A stretch of 64,000 nucleotides of DNA, taken from contig JAUTDP010000005.1 in NCBI GenBank assembly GCA_033439795.1, forward strand, positions 2,261,001 through 2,325,000, given 5' to 3'. The DNA is from Sordaria brevicollis. Lineage: Eukaryota > Ascomycota > Sordariomycetes > Sordariales > Sordariaceae. The notes beneath the pieces are model-generated. The model worked only from the letters and a program-made list of their open reading frames with translations, searched no databases and was not told the DNA's origin. This document shows, piece after piece, positions 1 through 12,436 of the stretch (within the stretch, counting starts at the first letter, position 1; every line of letters starts with the position of its first letter). The position numbers and the translations under genes were made by a program.

Positions 1-1450
1 TACCACGACCGAAATGGAAGGAGCGAGTCCGCGGATCGTGACGAGCACGCGTTATCGCCCAGGCAACAAACCAAACAAGTAAAAGATGTCCTCACCGGGT
101 ACGGACGTTCTTATCTATCAAGATCATATGAATCCTGTAGAGGATGAGACGAAATAATGAATACTGCCCAATCGTCCATGGACGCGCCTCAATCTTGGCC
201 AATTTGGAATAGCAAACCGCAAGCTTCGTCTCGAAGGGGGACAGATAAGGTGACCGGCCAACCGAGTATCGAGCCATATAGCGGTTCGTCTGATAGGTAC
301 GGTAGATCCGCGCTGAGTGAGTCATCACAGGCAGCTCTTAATTGAACTAAGAGGCAAAGGCAGCGACCATCGTGACCATTGTCAAGGCCTGATCTCAATG
401 CTGTTGTGCTGTTATCAGTACGTGTTTGGCAATATTGGAGAGGGCAAGACAACAGTTCGGGGAAGTATAGCAGCCGTTGACGATCAGGAAAACTCGAGTA
501 TATCGCGGTGATCTGAACGTTCAGTTGTGCAGAGGATATCGTCGCGGGGAGCATCGAAGAGCCGCCTCACGGTGCTGCTCACTGGGAATGAACCCATCAC
601 CGAACTGTCCTTGCCAGAACAATTTTACTGAGTCGCGAAGGGCACGAAATGCAATGAGAATAAAATTCTCGTTCTTGACTTTCTGGTGGGTAATTCATGG
701 ATTTCGACCGTATTACTGTGTAGTTCCGCTGCCAAAAGAGTTTTGGGGAGTGTATAGTGCTCGGACACTTGTCGTGTAAGGCAACTGGGCAAACGCTGCC
801 GAAATTTTGACCAAAGGGACAGAATCTTCGAAATATTCTGGTGCATGAAGCATTGTATTTGTCTATGGGATCGTATTATGAGCTTGGTGTTTTGTCGAAA
901 TATGTTGACGTTGAAGGAGTTCAATGCGGCTCGAAGTGCCCAGGAAGGTGCCTGGCAAGCTCCACCTCGATATTCTGACCCACAATTATCCTCAGCTTAG
1001 GACTTGACCGCCTTCCCAATCTGGATTCTCAGTCGCGCCAACTGCTGCGTCCCCCGAAACCCCAGGGAAACTCATGACCAAACTTCAACTGGACAATACT
1101 GCCCCCGAAACCCCAGGGAAACTCATGACCAAACTTCAACTGGACAATACTGCCCCCGAAACACCAAACAACACCCTCGAGCTTTTGCTGCTTCCTTTTT
1201 GAACCGCCTCACCTCCAATCTTCGATCATTTCATCCCAATAAATACGCCGTCGACACGGACATAAAGCATCTACCGACAGGTCAACTCTATAGCTCGGCA
1301 ACTAGATACACTCCAGACTCAGTCTCATTGGAAGCCTTTGGCGATCCCCTCTCTACCATTCGGTTACTTCTCCCGAACCAACAACCCACCCTCTTCCACC
1401 CAGAAACTATTCACGTCGCGACAGAGAAACGCGACGAAACGACAACCAAG
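1..1450. other. Intergenic region and 5' leader of the CFIm25 gene
   Basis: I see no supportable gene in roughly the first kilobase; open frames are short and lack family motifs. From about 1000 the sequence is C/A-rich and is probably the transcribed leader of the gene starting at 1451. The frame of that gene is open back to about 1004 but contains no in-frame ATG before 1451, so a longer N-terminus would need a non-AUG start. The leader contains a 51-bp tandem duplication. Confidence 0.5.
1051..1162 (+). repeat. 51-bp tandem repeat, two full copies plus a 10-bp partial
   Basis: CCCCCGAAAC recurs at 1051, 1102 and 1153. The two 51-bp units starting at 1051 and 1102 are identical, and the third copy diverges after about 10 bases. 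The period is a multiple of three, so the repeat reads as a 17-residue repeat in the frame of the downstream gene, although no ATG opens that frame upstream of 1451. It lies in the presumed 5' leader of the CFIm25 gene. Confidence 0.9.
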
Positions 1451-2351
<901 letters not shown>

Positions 2352-2681
2352 AGAGAACAACAGCATTTTTACGGTTTTCTGCCGACAACACAGACGAAGG
2401 AGGAAGTAGATGAGACCAGAGTTACGAGCCCTGTGGTCTCGAGCCCGTTTCAACAGCCCACACCGGACATCAAGATCAAGGCAGAGAAAGCCGACTCGGA
2501 GGAAGACACGGATATCAGTACAGAAGGAGATGAGGAAGATGATACAGACAGTGACGAATCCGAGTCCGAGGAAGATAATATAGTGATCAAGACGGAGAGA
2601 GACGAAGACGAGGAAGAAGAGACAGATTGGCTGGGACGCCACCGCACTATGTACAAGTCACTTGGTTCTCATCCGTACTAG
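2352..2681 (+). other. In-frame open extension downstream of the CFIm25 TAG stop
   Basis: Directly after TAG 2349-2351 the same frame continues for 109 sense codons to a TAG at 2679-2681. The encoded sequence is strongly acidic and Ser/Asp/Glu-rich, with IKAE and IKTE motifs fitting the SUMO consensus (hydrophobic-K-x-E) followed by acidic residues, continuing the acidic style and MKTE motif of the annotated tail. The only in-frame ATG is close to its end, so it is not an independent gene. It may be translated by UAG recoding (A-to-I editing to UGG), by readthrough, or through a weak 66-nt splice (2344-2409, GTCCTT donor) that would remove the stop in frame. It could also be 3'UTR with biased composition. 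Confidence 0.5.
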
Positions 2682-2939
2682 GAGCATGAAGGTTTAAGGA
2701 AAATGAGTGTTTAGACTACAGGAGGAGCGGCGTTTCCAATTCTTCCATTGTTCGGATTATAGCAGGAGAAGAAGGACGTGGCAAGCTCAAAGGTGACTAG
2801 AGATGGACGAAGAAAGTGAGAGTTAGGCACGGCACTGGGACAGACTGAGACAGAGCTCTTGCTTGCTTCCTTGATGTCTAAAGTAGATGAAGAAGACAAA
2901 TAATCATATTTTTACCAAAACACACTTCCTAAACACATA

Positions 2940-4039
2940 CTATTTTTCCTTTTCTCCCTGAATAGTGGCTACTATGTTGCGCCTGTGCTTGTGAGCGCGA
3001 AACTCGAGGTACCAGATACCTTGCCATGTGCCGGTAGCCTTTTTGTTGAAGTGGAAGTCAGTCAGTCACTCAAGCTTGACAATTTCTCCAGACCTCTTAA
3101 GACCAGGTAGATCTGGATGATCTCTTAAAGCCTAGATAGATAGGGGATAAGCAGAAGAACATACCAGCTTCCCGTTCTTGATGGGAATCGTAACGCTAGT
3201 GCCAATCAACGAGCTTTTGACATGGGCAGGAAAATCGTCTGGGCCCTCGTCACTAAATTTTGGTCGAAAGTTAGCATGATATCTTCCAATGCGAGTGAAC
3301 CAAGAGATCGTAGGTGTAGGTGTAGTCACACTACTTACGAGTGCCGGTACAAGTCCGGGTTCTTGTCTGTAGCCTCGGGCACGATGCGGTCGAGGGTATC
3401 GCTCATGTCGAGTCTCACATCCTATTTTAAGACGAAGAAGATAGGTTAGCCATGCATTTTTAATGAGGCAGGCAGGACTCAAGGAGCTGTAGTAAGTAAT
3501 TTGCCATGATGTTCCTGTTCTAACTGTCAAGGTGAACTTGAACAGTACTGTAATATGTGATGTGCCAACTGAGTTTCTCAAATTGATATGAAGGGCCAGT
3601 TATCATCATCAAAGGGTTCATAAAAACGCACCGGATCCCAATTCTCATTCAAACTCAACGCACAGCTCGTATGCTGAATAAACAAGTTCAGCAAGCCGAC
3701 TTTGTACTGCTTAATCTCCGGAACCTCATTAAGAACAATGTCCGTGATGAGGTAAGCTCCGCGGGACTGGGCGGGCAACGAGAAAGTCTTTTGCGACCAC
3801 GACATTGTTGCTTGTTGAGGTTGTTGACAATATGGAAGCTGACTCTCAATGGGCGATGACGTCGTCGCTCCGGACGAGGATGTTATGAGGGACGATAGCA
3901 AAGTGAAAGGCAGAGCCAAAAGCTTGAACGGAAGCGTCCAGAGGTAGTGAAAGCTGCCTGGAAAGAAAGCGACCAGGAGGACAAGAAAGAGGAGGATAGT
4001 GGTTGTGTGGGAGATTTGGGGGGCGGTTCGTGGAGGCAT
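2940..4039 (-). CDS. YjbQ/UPF0047 family protein with N-terminal hydrophobic segment
   Basis: Four exons on the minus strand: 4039-3632, 3421-3339, 3252-3165 and 3038-2940, 225 residues. Donors are GTGCGT, GTAAGT and GTATGT; the last acceptor (AAAAAG before GCTACC) follows repeated CTGAC branch motifs. The UPF0047 core runs from about residue 79: [18 protein letters not shown], then [15 protein letters not shown], then [20 protein letters not shown], all family signatures. Bacterial YjbQ has been linked to thiamine-phosphate synthase activity; the fungal role is not established. The first 78 residues precede the usual family start and contain a hydrophobic stretch (about residues 14-29) plus a second one near 33-52, so this form may be membrane-anchored. 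A second ATG at 3805 would give the standard soluble 147-residue protein. It stops with TAG 2942-2940, and here the frame closes again after about 12 codons. Confidence 0.88.
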
Positions 4040-6147
4040 TCGAACACTCGAGGAAGAGAGGGAAAAGATGGAGTCAATTATACAGGACCAAGAAGCTATA
4101 CCTAGCTGTAGGCTGTATAGGTAACGTAATATATGCAATGTACAGTATGGGTTGCTTGCTGTAATGGTGTACTTGTATGTAATGTACAAAGGCAGGTTGT
4201 TTGGCGGGGGGTAGTGAGATACCGGTACATAAAAGACGGGATGGCGGGGCGCGGCGGGGAAGCAGTGCGGATGGAAAGTGGAGGGTAGGTGGACGATATC
4301 GACGATCGAGGTGAAGAGTCTGGGTAGGAGAGAAATGTCACAACATCTGAGGTATGTTTGGATTTGTCTCGGTTCCACGTTATTAAAGACTATAACAGTC
4401 GATGGACGCTCGGAATTTCCACACCTCTTCGGTTGCGTTCGAGTTTGCAACGTCATTGCTCCAATTGCTCTGTTGTCCCGCCCTTCATTCAATCACTGGT
4501 GTTACACCCGAGCCCTATTTGCGGGGCAATGAGATGGGACTCATCGTGAGTGCAAGAACTTCCAGATGGAATCACACGTTCACGATATCGGACATTTTGA
4601 GACGGCCTTCTCATTATGAATGAGCATAGATTTTAGTGAAGCATGTAGTCTGTAGTGTTTATCCAGGTTGGGCTACTCAGGATGAGACTATATAGATCCG
4701 ATATCAGATGCTAGTGTAGTGGCCCTTAAGTTGATATCTAGGTCTCGTTCCGTCGACGCATTGGTTATCTGACATTGTCGAATGCTTCATGTCATCCTGT
4801 TAACAAATGCTCAAGATAACAACTGTTCACCGCTTTCATCTTCGTGAAACAAATCTGGACCATTCCGCCAGTATCGTGACAATTTGCCAACGCACCTAGC
4901 GTGGTATTTGGTGATGTACTTGTGAGCAGTCATTCTGCCCCCCAGGCCAAGCGTTCACCTTCAGGTACACCTTGCAGCGGATCATGAACCCCGGGTTCCA
5001 TTGCCGTCCGGGTCTGATGGGCGGGACGTTCCGATAAGATATGGACATGAACTGTTCTGTCTGTTTCCGGCCTCAGCGGACTCCAACCCTGAATATCAGA
5101 TATCACCAGTGAAACACGTCTTCCATATATGGGGTACTCTAGGCAAAGAAGCCTACGTGTTGTTGATGCTTGATCATCTTCACCGCCGGTATCGCGATCC
5201 CATCCATACCTTACCTAGAGGTATCAAATGGTGTATTAGACGAACAAATCGTCCTTCGTGCCCTGACATATCGAGGTTGCTGTCGTCACGACTCTAGGCC
5301 CGCTAGCGCGTTCGAAACAGTGGGTGGCTTTTGCAACGTGGGAACGCTGTGGAAGGCGGCAAAGAGGTCATTGTGGGCACCAGCTCCGAATTTCGGGTGG
5401 GGTTCGGCAGGGATGCCAGCGACGGCCGTTAGAAAACGACATGGAGCCGGCCACCTGCTTCCGCTACGGATGCTGCGGATTTGTCAGCGATTCGGGTACC
5501 ACGTTATGATGGGTTCAATTCCTGACTTGCCGACCTGCTGTGGTGACATGCGCCAAAGAAAGAGCTGCATCCAGCAAAGCGAGGAAAGAGCCAGCCAGCC
5601 AGGCAAGCAGCCGAAAACTGAAGTCACGAACTGCGGAAAGTGCAAGGCTTTTTCTTCTTCTTTTCTCTCTTCCTCTTTCCGACCTCCGAATCTGTGCATT
5701 CCCTTTTCAGTCTGTTCAGTTCTCTGTTTCTGCCTGGCAAGGGTAGTACATTATACGAATTGCTGTTGCCTTCAATTCGGCAATCAACAGCTTCTTCTTT
5801 TCGTCTTATCTTTTTTCTCTAGGGTTCTTCTCTTGATTACCGAGCAAGTTGCCGCCGCACTTGGAGACGCACGGCCGACACAGAACGACGACGACGACAA
5901 CTACCTTTACATAACCAGTCGGCAAGGATCGTATTCTATACCAACGGGTTCGACTGTGATTCGGTTTTGGACAAAGTCAACCGTCTTTCAGTGTATGACG
6001 ACGACGAGAATTGCATCTCGACTTATACGACTTGTCGCATAAATTTTAACTTCGCATCTTGTCGAGCGCAAAGAACCTGCGAAACCCACTACCTTCCCCC
6101 CGTGCTATGACGCGTTTGGACATTCCCACGAGGATATAGTTGCGCCA
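4040..6147. other. Divergent intergenic region and leader of the ABC transporter gene
   Basis: This separates the YjbQ gene (-) from the ABC transporter (+). I see no gene. A 290-codon open frame at 5170-6042 lacks an ATG at its start and has no family motifs. From about 5650 the sequence turns CT-rich (runs of CTTCTTCTTTT, CTCTCTTCC), typical of a fungal promoter/leader just before a start codon. Confidence 0.5.
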
Positions 6148-9100
6148 ATGGGGCTCGAATATATAGGCGAGGACGGTTACGCCTCGCAAAGAACTCTGTT
6201 CTACGAAAGCGGCTCGATCTCCGGCTATCGCCCATCTTTTTACGACCTGGGCAGCGGCTATCTTGCGGCTTCCAAGGATTTCAAACAGCCGCTATGCGGT
6301 AACGAGGAGGGATGGGGACCCATGAGTCCCTTTCGATATGATTTCACGCCGTGCTTCATCGACGTGTGGGTGGCTTCCGTTGCGGCGTTCGGTCTCCTTG
6401 CCGGCTCTGCTGCGGTATGGTGGCTAGCAAAGAGAAAGACGCCAACGCCAGTGGCCAAGGACTGGCATTTCTGGTTGAAGCAGGTACGTCATAACTGTTA
6501 GGCAAGAATAAGGTGTGCAGCATGTGTCTAACATTTCCGGGACAGGTACTCCTCGGTTTCATTATCGTCGATGTTGTCGTCCAGCTGGCTATCCAGATTG
6601 TCAGCTACCCCAAGGTCTGGTACGGCGATTTCAGAGTTTGGACTACAGCTGGAACTATTCTCTCGCTCTTCGTCATCTTCGCCATCCAGTGGCTCGAGCA
6701 CTCGCGACTCCGTAACGCCAACGGCGTCGTTCTCTTCTACTGGCTGCTACTCCTTATCGCCCTTGCCGTCAAGCTCAGGTCTCTCATTTCTCAGCAAATC
6801 TATGCCAAGAACGAGGCCTACTTCATCACCTACTGCATCGGTTTCGGCCTTTCTGTGGTCGAGTTCTTTGTCGAGTGGTTATGGCCCAAGAAGGAGAATG
6901 CGTACGAGGCCTTGGTCGACGAGCCAGAGTGCCCGGTGGATTATGCGACCGTTTTCTCCAGATTGACTTTCTCTTGGATGACTCCCTTGATGAAGCATGG
7001 ATACCGCCAGTACCTGACCGAAGAGGATCTCTGGGGATTGGCAAAGAGCGATACCACCAAGGCTACCGGTGGTGCGTTTGCCAAGTCATGGGATCATGAG
7101 TTGAACAACAAGAAGAAGCCGTCTCTGTGGCTCGCTCTTTTCCGTGCTTACGGCGGCCCCTACATCCTTGCTGGTTTCTTCAAGATTGGAAACGATCTCT
7201 CGGCTTTTGCGCAGCCTCAGCTTCTTAGGTTCTTGATCAGCTTTATTGACTCTTACCGTGAGGGACAGGAGCCCCAGCCCGTGATCAAGGGTATCGCCAT
7301 TTCTCTTGCCATGTTCGGGGTTGCCACTTTCCAGACCACCATGATCCACCAGTACTTCCAGCTCGCTTTTGAGACTGGCATGAGGATCAAGGGTGGATTG
7401 ACTTCTTCCATCTACAGGAAGGCACTCAAGCTGTCAAACGAGGGCCGTGCCAGCAAGACGACCGGCGATATTGTCAACTATATGGCTGTTGATGCTCAGC
7501 GTCTCCAGGATTTGACCCAATTTGCCCAGCAGGCGTGGTCTGCTCCGTTCCAGATCACCCTTTGCATGATCTCTCTTTACCAGCTGGTCGGATGGTCCAT
7601 GCTTGCGGGTATCGGAGTCATGATCATCATGATTCCCATCAACGGCTTTATTGCCAAGTTCATGAAGAACCTGCAAAAGCAGCAGATGAAGAACAAGGAC
7701 GCCAGAAGCCGTCTCATTGCTGAGATTGTCAACAACATGAAGAGCATCAAGTTGTATGCTTGGGGAACCGCCTTCATGAACAAGCTCAACTATATCCGTA
7801 ACGACCAGGAGCTCAAGAACCTCCGCAAGATCGGTGCTGGCCAGGCTGTTGCAAACTTTACTTGGTCTACTACCCCCTTCCTTGTCTCTTGCTCGACCTT
7901 TGCTGTGTTTGTTTGGACCCAGGACAGACCGCTGACGACCGACATTGTCTTCCCTTGCCTTGCTTTGTTCAACTTGCTCACCTTCCCCCTTGCTGTTCTT
8001 CCCATGGTCATCACCTCCATCATTGAAGCCAGTGTTGCTGTCGGCCGTCTTACCTCCTACCTCACCGCGGAGGAGATTCAGCCCGATGCTATCATCGTCA
8101 AGCCTCCTCCTGAGGAGCTTGGAGAGGAGACTGTCGTCATCCGCGATGGCACTTTCTCCTGGAACCGTCATGAGAACAAGACTGTTCTGACCGATATCAA
8201 CTTCCGCGCTCACAAAGGTGAGTTGTCTTGCATCGTGGGTCGTGTTGGTGCGGGCAAGAGTTCGTTCCTGCAAAGTATCCTGGGCGATCTGTGGAAGATC
8301 AAGGGTGAAGTTGAGGTTCACGGAAACGTCGCTTATGTCGCCCAAAACCCTTGGATCATGAACGCCACCGTGCGGGAGAACATTGTCTTCGGTTACAGAT
8401 TTGATGCCGAGTTCTACGACAAGACTGTCAAGGCCTGCGCCCTCATCGACGATTTTTCTCAGCTTCCTGACGGAGACGAAACGGTTGTCGGCGAACGTGG
8501 TATTTCTCTCAGTGGTGGCCAGAAGGCTCGCGTCGCTTTGGCCAGAGCTGTCTATGCTAGGGCTGATATCTACTTGCTCGACGACTGTCTTTCGGCTGTT
8601 GACTCCCACGTTGGACGTCACATCATCAACAACGTCCTCGGTCCTAAGGGTCTTCTGGCTACCAAGACCAGAGTCTTGGCCACCAACTCCATCCCCGTCC
8701 TTGTCCAGTCCGACTACATCTGCTTGCTTAGTGACGGCGAGATTGTCGAGAAGGGCACTTATCGCCAGCTCATGGCCATGAAGGGTCTCGTCTCCGAAGT
8801 GATCAAGTCTGCCGGTCAGAACGATTCTGGTTCCAACTCACCCAGCGGTTCCTCCCCTAGCGGCAGCGACAGCGAGACCTCTACAGTTATCGAGGCCGAA
8901 GCCAGCCAAGAGAAGGATGAAATCGAAGCTGAACAGGAAGGACTCACCACACTTCAGGACATTAAGCCCGGCCCCGGAAGTTCGTCGGCTGCTGCGAAGA
9001 AGAGAACCGGTAGTATGGGTACTCTGCGTCGTGCCAGTGCCGCTAGCTTTAGGGGTCCTAGAGGCAAGCTCGGTGACGAGGAAGCTCCGAACAGCAAGAC

Positions 9101-12100
9101 GAAGCAGGCCAAGGAACACTCTGAGCAGGGCAAGGTTAAGTGGTCTGGTAAGTAACTTCATCTATGAATTTTGTGCTATGTAATGCTGATCATCATTACA
9201 GTCTACGGCGAATATGCGAAGACAAGCAACCTGGGCGCTGTTGCGTTTTACTTGCTTACTCTCGTTGCTGCCCAAACTGCGCAGATTGGTAAGTCGTAAT
9301 CTGCTCCATTCTCTGCATCCCTCATCGCTCCCTTGACAGGTGTACGTCTAACATTGCATCTCGTATAGCTGGCGGCATTTGGTTGAAGAGCTGGTCCGAC
9401 AAGAACACCAAGGCTGGCGGAAACCCCCAAGTCGGCAAGTATCTTGGTATCTACTTCGTGTTCGGCGTCGGTGCGGCAGGTCTTACTGTTCTGCAAACTC
9501 TGGTTCTATGGATCTTCTGCTCCATCGAGGCATCCCGAAAGCTGCATGAAAGAATGGCAACCGCAATCTTCCGGTCACCGATGTCCTTTTTCGATGTCAC
9601 ACCAGCCGGCCGCATTCTGAACCGGTTCTCCAGGTAAGCCGATATCTTCCTTTTCTTCTCCCTTCCGGCCCGTCCAGTTCCCGATGTCGTACGGTATACC
9701 ATGTTGTGTGAGGTGAACGTCGACCGAGGCTGTATCTGTTGTCTACATTCTCCCCCACTCACTTCCCGTCGCACCTGCTAGCAGTATGCGGTGCTCCCAA
9801 GCTAGTACAATATCATACTGACCACGCCTCCCTGTAGTGACATCTACCGTGTGGACGAGGTACTCGCCCGGACGTTCAACATGCTGTTCAACAACCTCGC
9901 CAAATCCGGGTTCACGCTTGTCCTCATCTCTATTGCCACGCCGCTCTTTGCCACTCTGATCATTCCTCTGGGTGCCATGTACATTTTCATCCAGAGATAC
10001 TACTTGCGCACCTCCCGAGAGCTCAAGAGACTGGACAGTGTGAGCCGCAGTCCCATCTATGCCCACTTCCAGGAGTCTCTTGGCGGTATCTCGACTATTC
10101 GGGCATACCGACAGCAGGAAAGATTCGAGCTCGAGAACGAGTGGCGAGTGGATGCGAACTTGCGCGCATACTTCCCCTCCATCAGTGCCAACAGATGGCT
10201 CGCGGTCCGCCTAGAATTCCAGGGTGCGATTGTCATCTTAGCTGCTGCTGGACTTTCGGTTATCGCTGTCAGCAACGGTGCTCCTCTGAGTGCTGGATGG
10301 GTGGGCCTTGCTATGTCTTACGCCTTCACCATCACCACCTCGCTGAACTGGATTGTCCGCCAGACTGTCGAGGTGGAGACTAACATTGTCTCGGTTGAGC
10401 GTGTTCTCGAGTATGCTCGTCTTCCTAGCGAAGCCCCGGAGATTGTTCACCGTAACAGGCCGCCTGCAAGCTGGCCCGCTCATGGCGAGGTTGAGTTTAA
10501 CAACTACAGCGCACGTTATCGTGAGGGCCTTGATCTTGTTCTCAAGAACATCAAACTTGACATCAAGTCGCACGAGAAGATTGGCGTTGTCGGACGTACT
10601 GGTGCTGGCAAGTCTTCGTTGACTTTGGCCTTGTTCCGTATCATCGAAGCCGACTCGGGCAACATTACCATTGACGGAATCAACACATCAAGCATTGGTT
10701 TGCTGGATCTGCGCCGTCGCCTGGCCATCATTCCACAAGATGCGGCTCTGTTTGAAGGCACGATTCGGGACAACCTTGACCCCGGTCATGTCCATGATGA
10801 CACAGAACTCTGGAGTGTATTGGGTACGTATTCGTGACTATCATTCCCCTTTCCCTCGTCGGTGACCATGTAGCCGATATGTACAGTCATGATCAATTTG
10901 TTACTGTACATTGTGTTATCTGGCTCGGCATTGCTACGGCACATTATGCTAACCGGCTCACTCGGTACAGAACACGCCCGGCTAAAGGATCACGTCGCCT
11001 CCATGGAAGGTGGACTCGAGGCCAAGATTAATGAAGGAGGTAAGCTTAGAATTTCCCTATCGCACAGCCCGTGTTCCCTTTTGTGTTCCCTTATTGCGCA
11101 GATCGGCTTTTGTCGGCTTTCGAATGCGAGGTTCTTCGTCTTATCACACACATACTTCACGGTTGGTGTGGCTCGATCCTCGTCAATGAATCTCGGCGGT
11201 TGCAGAGTTGCGGCTGCTTGCCTTGCACGACCCAAGTTTTCTTCGCCTCTTCCTGCCCGCCATCCTTGCGGTAACATGAGATCCTGTCGCATGGCGGTGA
11301 TAGCTTGCCTTGCAGACACACCTGTCGTTTTGCCTACTTGACCACGAAACATGCCTGTCATATGTTTGTCGCTGGCGGCGGGATGGCGGCGGGAATGGCA
11401 CTGGCTTTTGCTTCCCCGCATCATTCCGAAGCGAGCCCTCGAGTTGAGAGCTTGACACTTGCTTCGGTCATGATGCTATTTGCCTTGCCGCTCGTGTTCT
11501 GTCTTTCCCATTCATACAACCCCTATCCACCAGTCTATCCCCTGCATGATCGACCCGCGAAAGTGTGCAACTTGCAACGGAGATTCCGTGTGCTTCCCAC
11601 CGTTGTGATATCTTCACCTTCATCAGTGGTAGTCACACAGTACCGTGTATTCGGCACAGTCTCTCTACATACCAATCCTTCACCGACTACACCCATTCAG
11701 CATTGTGCCTATCTATCCACCTTCACTCAATGCCCGTCTTCCTATGGCTATTCGTTATGGTTATGCCGAGCGATTGTCCGGCCATCACCCATGGTACCAC
11801 TTGTCCTGTTTTCTGTTCTTGGGCAGAACCCCTAGCCCCAATATCCAGTGATTCTATTTTGAGTCGCTGGGTGGTAGCAGCGGATTGCCCTATCAAGCAT
11901 TTGGTGGCGTTGCACCTCCCAATATCACCAGGATGTAGAAACAGGATTGCGGTGTGTTTTAGTGCACGCACTAGTGGTACCGGTTGTATGGATGAGGGCT
12001 GCATCCCCCAAAGCAGCTGCATCAGATGTCGAGATTGGAGCGTTACAGTATCAGAACTATCAGAATGAAACGAAGCTAACCAATTCTTCGCACCTTCTTT

Positions 12101-12436
12101 GCAGGATCCAACCTCTCCCAAGGTCAACGCCAGCTCGTCTCTTTGGCCCGCGCCATGCTTACCCCGTCCAACATATTGGTTCTCGACGAGGCCACGGCGG
12201 CGGTCGACGTCCAGACGGACGCCCTCCTCCAGCAGACGCTTCGCAGTCCCCTTTTCGCCAACCGTACCATTATCACGGTCGCGCACCGTATCAACACCAT
12301 CCTCGACAGCGACCGTGTCGTGGTGCTCGACAAGGGTGAGGTGGCCGAGTTCGACACGCCCAAGGAGCTGATCAAGAAGCGTGGCCAGTTCTATGGATTG
12401 GTCAAGGAGGCTGGCTTGCTCCAGGATGTGGAGTGA
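6148..12436 (+). CDS. Ycf1-like ABCC (MRP-type) vacuolar ABC transporter
   Basis: Seven exons: 6148-6483, 6546-9147, 9202-9288, 9369-9633, 9838-10823, 10971-11039 and 12105-12436; phases add up to 1,558 residues. Family members pump glutathione conjugates and metal-glutathione complexes into the vacuole. Order: N-terminal membrane domain (TMD0), TMD1, NBD1, linker, TMD2, NBD2. NBD1 has Walker [10 protein letters not shown] (about 676), LSGGQ (about 767) and [10 protein letters not shown], where Asp replaces the catalytic Glu, with Asn (LATN) in place of the H-loop His. NBD2 is canonical: GRTGAGKSS (about 1349), LSQGQ (about 1452), LDEATAAVD and VAHR. This asymmetry is typical of Ycf1/MRP. The linker is Ser-rich and contains LRRAS, a PKA-type site like that regulating yeast Ycf1. 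Substrate is inferred from family only. Intron 6 is unusually long. Confidence 0.95.
11040..12104 (+). other. 1,065-nt intron inside the NBD2 coding region
   Basis: The intron runs from a GTAAGC donor at 11040 to the GCAG acceptor ending at 12104, with a GCTAAC branch motif about 25 nt upstream. It joins INEG to GSNLSQGQ without loss of any conserved residue, so nothing coding is missing. It is 5 to 17 times longer than the other introns of this gene (62, 54, 80, 204 and 147 nt). Open frames on both strands within it have no recognisable family motifs, and I see no terminal repeats that would mark an insertion. Confidence 0.85.

Noticed and set aside
3039..3164. Acceptor at CTTGAG upstream of the last YjbQ exon
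   Set aside because: All three phases hit TGA in the repeated TGACTGACTGAC; the AAAAAG acceptor downstream keeps phase and restores the family sequence, and the TGAC repeats serve as branch sites.
5170..6042. 290-codon open frame upstream of the ABC transporter
   Set aside because: It has no ATG at its start, is rich in codons from CT-tracts, has no family motif and lies in the presumed promoter/leader.
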